From: Spodoptera frugiperda
Taxonomy: Eukaryota; Arthropoda; Insecta; Lepidoptera; Noctuidae
Length of the DNA: 64,000 bases
NCBI RefSeq assembly: GCF_023101765.2
Contig: NC_064239.1
Location: 5,070,001-5,134,000, forward strand
Direction: 5' to 3'
In this document: positions 12,301 through 21,106 of the stretch, piece after piece
Numbering within the stretch: the first letter of the stretch is position 1
Layout of the letters: the number at the start of each line of letters is the position of its first letter
The notes under the pieces: model-generated
Seen by the model: only the letters and a program-made list of their open reading frames with translations
Database searches by the model: none
Told to the model about the DNA's origin: nothing
Position numbers and translations under genes: made by a program

Positions 12301-12992
12301 GATCATCTAGAGCTTCTGGGCGTAACTCTATCGCCAACGCTAAACTTCGGCTCTTATATAGAGTCGAAGGCGCATCTGGCTGGTAGGAAGTTGGGTATCC
12401 TCTCGAAGGTGAGACGGTACTTCACACCGAAACAACTGCTGAGCCTGTACCAAGCGCAGGTTCGGTCATGTATGGAGTACTGTTCTCACCTTTGGGACGG
12501 CTCGGCTAAATGCCAGCTAGATGCGCTCGAACACATTGAAAGGCGTGCCAAGAAGCTCATCAACGATGATGCGCTTGTGGAGGCCCGGCTTCAAAGCCTT
12601 GAACACAGGCGCAAGGTCGCAAGCCTTTCCGTTTTTTACCGGATACATTTCGGAGAGTGTGCGGGGGAATTGCACAACTTGATTCCCCCTAGTCCTTTTC
12701 ATCATCGAACCACAAGACAATCGGCGAGGCGTCACCGCTTCATGGTAGATATCCCACCCACTCGCACGAAGCGCTTCGCTTCAAGCTTCCTTGTGCGAAC
12801 TGCTAGGGAGTGGAACTCCTTGCCGGAGTCTGTGTTTCCTGATGGGTATAACCTGGGTGTCTTCAAGGCCCGAGTGAATAGGTTGCTTATGGGCAGACGT
12901 GCTCCACCGTAGGCCGCATCATCACTTACCATCAGGTGAGATAGCGGTCAAACGTCGACCCATTAAAAGTAAAAAAAAAAAAAAAAAAAAAA
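9400..12992 (+). mobile_element. Non-LTR retrotransposon (LINE), Jockey/CR1-like group, nearly full length
   Basis: A GC-rich 5' segment is followed by a long endonuclease/reverse transcriptase ORF, a 3' UTR with CATCATCACTTACCATCAGG and ATAGCGGTCAAACGTCGACC, and a long A-run at about 12969-12991. The 5' boundary is uncertain (between about 9330 and 9400) and I found no target duplication. No separate ORF1 is recognisable upstream. Clade placement is by motif only. Confidence 0.8.
10012..12912 (+). CDS. LINE ORF2: endonuclease and reverse transcriptase
   Basis: An AP-type endonuclease domain comes first, with an N-I-R-G motif, LSETQ, LLGDFNAHHQEW and SSDHCLV. The RT domain follows: NKASGPDGIP, RPISVTSILCKSMERV, DISKAFDRVWHD, GVPQGSVLSATLF and YADD at about residues 669-672 (counted from 10051). 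No ATG opens this frame: it follows a TAA at 10009-10011, and the in-frame codon at 10051 is GTG. The ATG at 9995 reads in another frame, so a small indel probably separates the true start from this frame. Codons 11719-11805 are read out of register between two compensating frameshifts, so the polymerase is probably inactive. Confidence 0.8.
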   Translation, partial: EKGSTAAALLSLKVHLSNIRGLHSNLNAVHHHLETENPTLLFLSETQIRCPSDVSYLNYPGFSLEHNFVPRAGVCLYVQDGVCYRRLRNFEDPSFSTLWILVDTGIEKILYACVYRSHSGDLETTRLAQHLVETADAARQRCPSAQLVLLGDFNAHHQEWLFPYQCTDHAGREMRKLALTLGLTQLVQEATRVPDVDSHTANCLDLLLTTDPDSYSVSVSSPLGSSDHCLVKSVSTYSPPDPCPRGSRRMWRYKSADWDGMRSFFASYPWRPVCFSTEDPSACADAITGVLRQGMEYYIPFSDATSFGGTRPWFDADCRRAEARKHAAYLAWADARRRRADDTLQRKRAYNRAAKSCKKALRMARFNHIGRIGNKLASYPAGSKAFWSLAKAVESNFCRPSLPPLLGPNGTLAHTAVEKANLFASLFAESSRLDTGGAIPPSLNNLCETKMSKIRIRQKEVYKTLRNLDVNKASGPDGIPAVVLKTCAPELSPILTRLFRLSLETGQVPVAWKLANVQPVPKKGSRADPNNYRPISVTSILCKSMERVLNNRLLAYLEGNDLLSDQQYGQQQPIHWGPSCVCHPHLERGHREARGGNSDISKAFDRVWHDSLIGKLPAYGLPADLCRWFADFLRDRSIRVVIDGCSSDQFGINAGVPQGSVLSATLFLLHINDLLKPGIFGYADDSTVVERYVSDARTSGTQIQSLRESMVERLNSSLKAVSDWGDANLVKFNATKTQACLFSAKRSQFPLAPTFRNVSVPISDHLELLGVTLSPTLNFGSYIESKAHLAGRKLGILSKVRRYFTPKQLLSLYQAQVRSCMEYCSHLWDGSAKCQLDALEHIERRAKKLINDDALVEARLQSLEHRRKVASLSVFYRIHFGECAGELHNLIPPSPFHHRTTRQSARRHRFMVDIPPTRTKRFASSFLVRTAREWNSLPESVFPDGYNLGVFKARVNRLLMGRRAPP

Positions 12993-13344
12993 TAATCGAA
13001 GTTAGCTTGAATGGCTCACATGGTATACTCATGGCGCAGGCAGCTCTTAGGATCTTACTAATAATTATAAATATGAATGTTTCTGGGTTTGTGTTTTTGC
13101 GTGTTTGTTTGTTACTCAATCAATTGAAGGAATTTGGAACAGAGGTAGCTTATGGTTAAAAATAACATATAGGACACTGTTTATGCCGCAGGACCGCGGG
13201 CGAATATTTTAAAAGCGACCCGCCCCACCTTCGCATATGTGCAATGGTGATATATCATGCATGTATTATACATATAAACCTTCCTCTTGAATCACTATCT
13301 GTTAAAAAAACCGTATCAAAATCCGTTGCGTAGTTTTATAGATT
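12993..13344. other. Spacer with dispersed-repeat scraps
   Basis: The TTATAAATATGAATGTTTCTGGG stretch and the CCGCGGGCGAATATTTTAAAAG block resemble a common arthropod repeat also seen near 45500. No gene. Confidence 0.4.
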
Positions 13345-13346
13345 TA

Positions 13347-13484
13347 CGGCGCATTCCAATAAACTACGGATCGGTAGATGTGCCTACGAGCCGTAGAATT
13401 TTGACACATTTTGTATGGAGCTTATGTCAAAATTCTACGGCTCGTAAGCAAATTTACCGATCGGTAGTTTATTGGAATGCGCCG
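13347..13484. repeat. Palindromic MITE with TA target duplication
   Basis: The two ends are inverted copies: CGGCGCATTCCAATAAACTA at the left and TAGTTTATTGGAATGCGCCG at the right. Further inside, GCCGTAGAATTTTGACA pairs with TGTCAAAATTCTACGGC. TA dinucleotides flank both ends. The structure suggests a Tc1/mariner-type non-autonomous element. Confidence 0.75.
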
Positions 13485-13489
13485 TAAGG

Positions 13490-14980
13490 TATTCAAAGGT
13501 CAAAGAACAAAAAAGCTACTTTATTTTATACTATGTAGTGATATTATGTATTTAAACAATGCATAAATTTCTAAAAATTCAAAGTAGGCATTCACTTAGC
13601 TAGAGAGAAAAAGTCAGATATCGCTCGGTCGGTTTAGCTGAACGTTTCAGCCTGAAATCCTAGTGTAACTCAGTTAGGAAGAGCTAATGCGTTTAAAAAC
13701 TGGCCCGTGGAATAAATCGGGATGGAAAAAGGGACAGTTTTCGCGTTTATTTTCAAATTTTGAGTTTGTGGATATAAAATGTTTTTATTTTAGTTTAATG
13801 AACAGTGCAAATAAAGAACGGTAATTCTTTCGTATTTCCATCACATCATTGCACCTGGTACCGACCGAAATAAAATAAAATGATAATGATGACATTGGTT
13901 ATCTATTATATAAAAATAAGACGGGTTTTCCTTCCTGACGCTATAACTCCAGAACGCACGAACCTTCTCAGGTTCAGTGACATATACATATACATAGACA
14001 GTGAAAATTCAAGGAAAATTCAAGAGAAATGTAGGAAAAGCGGGAGAATCATTGGTACTGAAAATGAGTTCGACTAGTTTGTTAGTTACCTATGTTTATA
14101 AAATTGATAACAGCGCCATCGCTCGTAAGTGGTACAAACTAAATGACTAACAAACCTCACACAAAGACACGACCATGAATAGCTAAGGACATTTGAATTG
14201 TTCTTGAGTTCATGAACAACAATTGTTTGGAATATTGACACTAGATGTATCTACTTGTACTCATAGTGTTACTAGCTCCTGTCAGTGGATACGCCCGCGG
14301 TCCTGAGGGATAAAAAGTGTCTTATGTGTTATTCAACTTTTTATGCGGGTATGCAGATCATGCGGTATTTTGTCTCATGGAAAATGAAGATCGAACTAAA
14401 GTGTCTTCCATATTGTACTAATGTTTTTAATACCTTATTATTTTTATTAGAATGGTAGAGAATAGATGGTATACTCGTCATAGATAATTTCATTCGGGTA
14501 GATTCCACAGTAAAGTACAACCAAATCCGAAACAACAGTTTGTTTGTCTATATCACACAAATAATAGTTTTTTTGCGGGAATCGAACACGCGACAGGATG
14601 CACATCAACCGATCATCCACTGTTATCGAGCCACTGTACCAACTCTGTGTAATGCCACAAAAACTGGGGCCTCCTACCTTAAATTATTATCTTATAATTA
14701 TTTAATTTTATTATATATTTGTTTAATTTAAATAATAGTCAAGGCTCATTTACATATTTTTTTTAATACTAGCTAAAAATAACAAAAATACTAGATAGAA
14801 ATAAAACATTTTTTTGAAATAACGCGATTTTTATTGTAAAATCTCTTGAAGAGTTTCCAAACATATGAAAGTATAGGATGGTTAATCACGGGAACACCTT
14901 TCCAAATTATGTACCTGTTGGTAATGACGCAAAAATGGTCAACAACCCTCCGTGTCCCGTAATGTACCCTCACTCTAATA
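13490..14980. other. Spacer with repeats, no gene
   Basis: Positions 13915-14080 share GACGCTATAACTCCAGAACG and the following A-rich block with 53630-53770. At 14272 a CTAG followed by CTCCTGTCAGTGGATACGCC resembles the 3' end of Helitron-like elements. Positions 14565-14660 resemble an antisense tRNA-like SINE head. No coding gene is supported. Confidence 0.5.
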
Positions 14981-14982
14981 CT

Positions 14983-15230
14983 TTTTTTGAGGGGGAAAAA
15001 TCATCCAATGACTTCTCCCGCCTTGGGCGAGGCGAGAGGTAGTGTCAGACCCTTACTGACTAAAAACCACCCCGTTCCTTCTCCTGCTTTTCGAGCCGGA
15101 GCCCCGGGAAACCCGCTAGGTAGTCCGCAGCTCCGGATCAGGCATCATCCCTACTGGGCCCCATCTGTGGTGGTCTGATGGCTCTTAGAGGCACGCGCGG
15201 AACGCGACTCGGCGGAAACACGGGTCGTAT
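14983..15230 (-). mobile_element. R1a LINE 3' UTR copy
   Basis: A well-preserved antisense copy with GGGGGAAAAATCATCCAATG, CCTTGGGCGAGGCGAGAGG, CCCGCTAGGTAGTCCGCAGC and CATCTGTGGTGGTCTGATGG. Confidence 0.8.
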
Positions 15231-15593
15231 ATGAAAAATAAAATGTGCAGCCGCAGGGCCCCTAAGTTCATAGTTACCTACTGAAAGTATTTATATTAGT
15301 TTTTCCCCTACAGACGTCATTATATAAAAACTATAAACATAACAATAAATTATACGTGTTAAATTTTAAATAAAAAAGGCAGTTTGAATCGCATTAATTC
15401 GGGCAATAAAATAGTAAAAAATAGTATAACTTAAATATGATATTTATATATTATAACATAACACAACGAAAAGCCATTGAATAGTCCGCAGGTCTTCACT
15501 AAAAGTCGTATATTGAATATTCTAGTAAAACATTAGTATATAATTTCGTGAAAATCTGCGTTCTTCCGTATTTATTGAAGTCAACATTTACAA

Positions 15594-18302
15594 ATGACGA
15601 TACAAAGGTAAATACTGTCGATTACATTATTTTTTTTATGTTAGTAACGAAATTATTTATGTATACTATATTCTTCCTTCCTTTAAATTAATTTCATTCG
15701 TGTAGGCACAGTGACAACTTGTTTAATTTTATAAATCGTCATGTTTTTTCGAATTGTCTTAGAGGTGGTAGCAGAATTCACATTGTACTTTAAATTAATA
15801 GATTTTCGTGTACGTACTTACAATTTAATCATAATTAATTTTTACTTTATAATAAACTAGCTACTTCCGCGCGGTTTCACCCGCTCTACTCGGCTCCTAT
15901 TGGTCATAGCGTGATGTTTTATAGCCTATAACCTTCCTCGATAAATGCACTATCCAACACAAAAAGAATTATTCAATTCGGACCAGTACTTCCGGAGATT
16001 AGCGCGTTCAAACAAACAAACAAACAAACAAACAAACAAACTCTTCAGCTTTATAATATTAGTATAGTATAATTAGTATAATATTAGTATAGATTATCAT
16101 ATCAGTTACATACTGAAATGATAATTTACAAACAGGTACACTGATTTTGTAAATAAAGCATTTTTTTGCTAATATTTTTCCATGACTTTTCAATTCGAAT
16201 ACATGCATTGTAATACTTTATTATTAACATATTTTTTTTAAATATGATTATAATTGGCTTGCATGAACAAAAATAATTAAGAAGCTTTATTGTTTCTTTA
16301 TTTCATTTCAGCAATTCTCTAGAGTTTGGTAGTACCGAAAATGGTTCAAAACAGGATGGAAAAGTAAATTCGTTACCAGCTCATCCCAAAAAATGGGACA
16401 TAGTGTGGAGGGAGCTGATCATCTTTACCATCTTCCATATAACAGCGGTCCGTGGTTTATATTTGTTCATCACTGTGGCTAAGTGGCAGACTTGCATCTT
16501 TGGTAAGTATGAAGTAAATAAAGATAAACAAAAATGTAGTTTGCTTTATCACTTTAACGTCAAAATGCAGTATTATAGGTACGCGTCCACAGGCCCGCAT
16601 CGTACGCATCGCACGCAACGGATTTTAGTTTTTCTTGTATAGAAACTCATACAACTGCGTCCACTGATCCGCATCGTACGGACCTCATCATCAGCAATGC
16701 CTACATACGATGCGTACTGATGACGTCACACGGAATGTGTACGATGCGGGCCTGTGGACGCTTACCTTTAAAGAATAAGGATTTGGCAGTATAAAGAGTA
16801 TAGATATTCGATATTTAAAAGGAAACCGGTATTTTCCCTACAAATACAGAGATGTGTCTGTATACAAGGGCTTTAGTACGAGTTTGCCTCGAAATCGATC
16901 GATCGAAACGAGAGCGCGCCCGGCGCTCTGATTGGTTGGTTTATTCGAGCCTGCCAATCAGAGTGCCGAACGCGCTCTCGTTTCGTTTTTGTTCAACGTA
17001 AAGCAAACTCGTACTAAGGGTACAGGTCAATGCATCGTAGCTTCCAAACTGATGGACCAATTTTGATACAGATTATTTTGTCTGAAATTGTGATTTGTGC
17101 TTTGGTTTTCAGCATTTCTTTTATACATTGCTACGACGACCAGCGTAACAGTTGGTGCCCATAGACTGTGGTCACATAAAGCATTTCAAGCTAAACTGCC
17201 TCTGAAAGTCATACTGTTGTTCTTTTTCACAATGGCATTTCAGGTAAAGATTATAAGCTATATTGCTTCAAAAAAGTAGGCCATAATTGTCTCCAAAATA
17301 CCATTTCTGTGCTTGGTGTAATGCTAGTTAACTATGGGCAATTCTCTAATTTTAAAAAGTTCTACCTTCATAGTATTCAGCAGTGATATGGGCGCGCCTT
17401 CACCGTATGCACCACAAATACTTAGACACGGATGCGGACCCTCATAATGCTGGTCGAGGTTTCTTCTTCTCTCACATTGGCTGGATGCTAATCAAAAAGC
17501 ATCCAGAGTACAGAGCACATAAGGTTGACATTAGCGATCTAATGCAAGATCCGTTACTACGGTTCCAGCACAAGTAAGTTGGATTTAATTGATCATTACT
17601 TTAGGAGCCCAAGGTAGAATTTAGACTCATATTTGAATCTACATTATGTTATTTAAACCGATAGATACAAATGAATTCCAACGGGATGATATAGAACTTA
17701 TTTAGCGATGAACGTCTCGTAAGTAGATAGATATGATGATGACAATACATAGGTGACTTTCCGTTCAAATTTGTATTTCGTGTTTAGAAATAAAGCATAT
17801 TTCTCCTTTTTTCAGGCATTACTGGGAAGTTCTATTTATTGCATTTTTTTTAATACCGACATACGTCCCCACTTTATGGGGAGAACAATCGAGTACCGCT
17901 TTTTATACTTGTGTGTGTTTACGCTATGTATGCGGACTACATTCGATTTGGTTGGTAAACTCAGCAGCTCATATGTGGGGCACAAAACCTTATGACAAAA
18001 ACATTCGAGCTGTTGAAACTAAGATAGTATCAATGCTGGCCGCTGGAGAAGGGTTTCACAACTACCACCACACTTTTCCATGGGACTATAGAATAGCGGA
18101 GTTCGGAGATTACTCTCTAAATCTAGGCAAGTTGTTCATTGACACCATGGCAAAAATCGGATGGGCATACAATCTGAAGTCAGTACCAGATGAGCTGATT
18201 GAAAAACGGGTGAAGAGGACTGGTGATGGGACACACCCAGTTTGGGGTTGGGACGACCCAGATTTACCATTGGAAGATAAACGGATGTCAATAGTGAAGT
18301 GA
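15594..18302 (+). CDS. Acyl-CoA desaturase (delta-9/delta-11 family), five exons, 340 aa
   Basis: Integral ER enzyme that introduces a double bond into acyl-CoA, using cytochrome b5 and a di-iron centre. In moths the family serves general lipid metabolism and pheromone synthesis. Exons: 15594-15607, 16312-16502, 17113-17243, 17374-17573, 17816-18302. All introns are GT-AG and phase carries through to the stop. The three histidine boxes are intact: HRLWSH (85-90), HRMHH (122-126) and HNYHH (260-264). Hydrophobic segments are near 40-60, 68-84, 98-112 and 184-200. The 14-nt first exon was chosen because it has an ATG with A at -3, a GTAAAT donor and the required phase 2. Box 2 is preceded by Leu (RLHR) where the family usually has Asp. 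Substrate and regiospecificity cannot be told from sequence alone. Confidence 0.88.
15857..16067 (-). mobile_element. Helitron-like repeat (Lep1 type) in desaturase intron 1
   Basis: The plus-strand left edge is CTAG followed by CTACTTCCGCGCGGTTTCA, and the right edge is TTAGTATAG. On the minus strand this gives 5' CT and 3' CTAG ends with a short GC hairpin before the end. A (CAAA)n run lies inside. It lacks coding capacity. Confidence 0.5.
16577..16768. repeat. MITE in desaturase intron 2
   Basis: Inverted ends CGTCCACAGGCCCGCATCGT and ACGATGCGGGCCTGTGGACG, with extra internal copies of CGCATCGTACG. About 190 bp, non-coding. Confidence 0.7.
16867..17021. repeat. MITE family M1, copy 1 (desaturase intron 2)
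   Basis: Ends TTAGTACGAGTTTGC and GCAAACTCGTACTAAGGGTA. A long internal stem contains CGGCGCTCTGATTGG and CCAATCAGAGTGCCG. Flanking TA suggests Tc1/mariner-type mobility. Other copies are at 22078, 29053 and 43684. Confidence 0.75.
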
Positions 18303-18930
18303 CAAAACAAAAGTGTATCTTCTAATTAATTGTTTTATCCGATAACAACAAAAAACTACCTAACCTATCCTAACAATTTATTTCTTTAAATTTTAATCTA
18401 CTTATGTGAACTAATCATGCTAGTATTAAAATGTTTACACAGTACAACAATGTGTCTTAATATTCTCAACTAGACAGACGTGTTTTTCCAGTACACCTAC
18501 CTACATACCTCTAGTTATATCCTATTGTATCAAAGGGTAAACTTATTGCCAAACATACGTAGGTATCTTTTTCTTTTGTAAGTTCGGTAATAGGCTCGAC
18601 AGCATTGATGTCACGTCGGTGGTCATAAACAAAATAAATGACATACCTAAGCATACACTAGTCACTAGACATATTAGGTGAACTCATTGCTATTGTGAAG
18701 CCTGATCTGACAGACAATATAATCTTGTCCTTGAAAATAATTAAGATATGTAGGTACCTATCTACCTACACATATAGGTGTATATTAAATGTCGATGACA
18801 TAGGAGTAGGTGGTTTGTTAATAGGGAAAACGTGTCAATCCAAAATAGTGCTATTGTAAAGCTCATTATGTTTTACCTCCGATGCATGAGAGAAAAAACT
18901 AATAACATTTGAGACGAATAGGCACGTTTA
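18303..18930. other. Desaturase 3' region and spacer
   Basis: AT-rich. It presumably holds the desaturase 3' UTR, but I see no clean AATAAA close to the stop. No further gene. Confidence 0.5.
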
Positions 18931-18936
18931 GACCCG

Positions 18937-18944
18937 TATAAATA
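18937..18944 (+). promoter_or_regulatory. TATA box of the small secreted-protein gene
   Basis: TATAAATA lies 49 bp upstream of the downstream ATG, and about 25-30 bp before a plausible start near 18965-18970. The spacing fits a short 5' UTR joined to a first exon that ends at the ATG. Confidence 0.7.
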
Positions 18945-18992
18945 GAACAGGACTAGACGTGATCGTTGCTAAAAGACGGTGTACCACTTGAC

Positions 18993-19926
18993 ATGGTAAG
19001 TGAACTCACTATTACAATTTTATATTTTTTTATGTATTTAATAAAAATCAAAGTAAAATATTAATCTCAATTAAATATAGCATGGGCTCGTGCCCATTGC
19101 TGCGGAAGAATTTCGTTTTCCGCACCCTCGTACCCACGTGTGAGACGGGACACCGGGGTGGGTTTTAGTCAGTAAAAGTCTGACAGTCCCTTTCGTCCTC
19201 CCCAGGTGAGAGGGCTCTATGAGGATTTCCCACCATGGGGTCAAAAAAGGGCTCCTGTTAAATGCATACATAAGATGAACTCGGGTTCTTTCACCAGATA
19301 ATATATTGCCCCTTATATAAAAGTGTTTAACTAAACATTGTTTTCAAGGCCAAGGTTCTGCTGATTATGCTGCTTTCTGCAGCGACCGCGATTGCATACC
19401 GAATTGTCCGGTCTCCAGGTAAATATTGAAACGTCATTAATCCAGCAATTCTCTGTCCTCCTAATTTATTAGCTTAGGCACTAAAAATGGGTACAATAGC
19501 CAATCGATCAGCTACTACGCTAATTGTACCGAATGTCACATTCTGTTACTAATACCTATTGGAATTCCTCCAGGTGGTACCGGCTGGCAGCCAAATTATG
19601 ACGGCCTACCTTACGCTGGTATGGAGCGGTCCTATGGCGGCAGTTGGGGTGGACCTAGCCTCATTCGATCAGTCAGGAATGGATGGGGCGGTAATACCGG
19701 CGGACTCAGCGCTCGGAGCCGAATGAACGGCTACGGGCATATGAGGTCTCCAAACAACGGGTGGACACAAAATGGATATGGTTCAAACAAAGCGTATAGT
19801 GGTACCTTTACAAGATCAAATCCTGAGTCAAGATCCTCAGACTCCACAGTTATTGATAGCATCGATTCCTTTGCTTGGGACGGATCAGGATTCTATTCAA
19901 ATTATTTTCAAACTAAGGGATGGTAG
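18993..19926 (+). CDS. Small secreted Gly/Ser/Asn-rich protein, 141 aa, unknown function
   Basis: Exons: 18993-18995 (the ATG alone, followed by GTAAGT), 19349-19418, and 19574-19926. Phases fit and the stop is TAG. Residues 1-17 form a signal peptide (MAKVLLIMLLSAATAIA). The mature part is rich in Gly, Ser, Asn, Tyr and Arg with GYG, GGSWGG and NGW repeats, and it lacks cysteines. The architecture (TATA, mini first exon ending at or near the ATG, secreted low-complexity product) is common for insect cuticle, silk and chorion-type genes. I do not recognise the family and assign no function. Confidence 0.75.
19085..19235 (+). mobile_element. R1-type LINE tail fragment in intron 1 of the secreted-protein gene
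   Basis: Sense fragment with GGGTGGGTTTTAGTCAGTAA, AGTCTGACAGTCCCTTTCG and CTCCCCAGGTGAGAGGGC. It is diverged from the main R1a tail. Confidence 0.55.
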
Positions 19927-19968
19927 ATGTCAAATTTTTACTTACCTAAGTGGTTTTCAAAGACGATT

Positions 19969-20005
19969 AATAAAGCTTTTCTGTTGCTGATATTCTTTAA
20001 ATAAA
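19969..20005 (+). terminator. Two polyadenylation signals
   Basis: AATAAA occurs at 19969-19974 and 20000-20005, that is 43 and 74 nt after the TAG stop of the secreted-protein gene. Confidence 0.7.
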
Positions 20006-21100
20006 TGTTGTTTTAATGCATTGCTGTTGTTTTACTGTATGTTTTCTAGTATTTTAAAACAAATCTAGCTACTTTACTTGGCTGGGAAAACAAGCAGGTG
20101 TTGTCAATAAATTGTTTGTTTTCCATTGATACATGGAAAGGGCGGCATGTTTAGCACTCAATCACATAATTTCTATTGCAATCAAATTGCACCAATCAGA
20201 AATGTTACTGTTGTAACTAAGTATTGTTACTTGCCTAAACTTTCTAGTTTACTCAAAATAAATGTTGAAGCTGAAGTGACATGTTTAGAATACCGTAATT
20301 TTACTTATTGGTGTTAAAAACTGAGATGGTTTAGATGAGTAACCATAAAAACAGTTTATTAACAGAGGCTAATTCTGGATTATCTACGTACGATGAATAA
20401 TAACTAACTTAACAATAATATCATTTTTTTTAATTGAATATTTAAAAATGTAATTATCAAGTAAAGTAAATAAGTAAATGTAAATATCCTCACACCCATG
20501 GTGGTGTGTAAATGCTTTTAGTTTTATGCATGACCACATTAAATTTAATGGTGACCACCATACAAGATAAGCTTGATTACCTACCAATGGCACTATGCAT
20601 AGAATTTACAATAACTTATAATCACTATAAAACGTAAGTAATCTTACATAACTAAGATAATTATCTTAGTATTATCAAAAAGTTTAATAATTATAGTCAA
20701 ACAATAGCAATATTAAAAAGTTTAATTACAAAACAAGTAAAAACTAATAATTATGGGTAATTTTTTAACAATTATAGAAAATAAAAAATACTGTCTTCTT
20801 TTTAATTCATATATATATACGTATATCGGGCTATTCAGTAATAAGTTTACACTGAATTCCTGTTTGAATTTAGCAAAAAGAAACACGGATAATCTCTATC
20901 CAAAATTATATTGCTTAACCTTGAAGTTAAAACAGATACATTAAAATTTACTGGTTTTACCGCAGCACCAAAGAAATGAAGACGTTATAAGTAAACACCA
21001 CACGAGACTGTTTTCAAGAACTCTTAACTACACCTAATACAGAAGTTAGGTTCATCCTTTAAAACCAAGAGACAATAGTGTGAATGTGGTAAAAATTAAC
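20006..21100. other. AT-rich spacer upstream of the odorant receptor
   Basis: Short frames of 60-70 codons occur, but none has a domain, signal peptide or splice support. Confidence 0.5.
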
Positions 21101-21106
21101 TTCACT

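Noticed and set aside
16010..16045. (CAAA)n run as an independent microsatellite
   Set aside because: It is part of the Helitron-like repeat in which such runs are usual.
20126..20317. 63-codon ORF after the secreted-protein gene
   Set aside because: No signal peptide, domain or promoter; AT-rich context makes such frames common.
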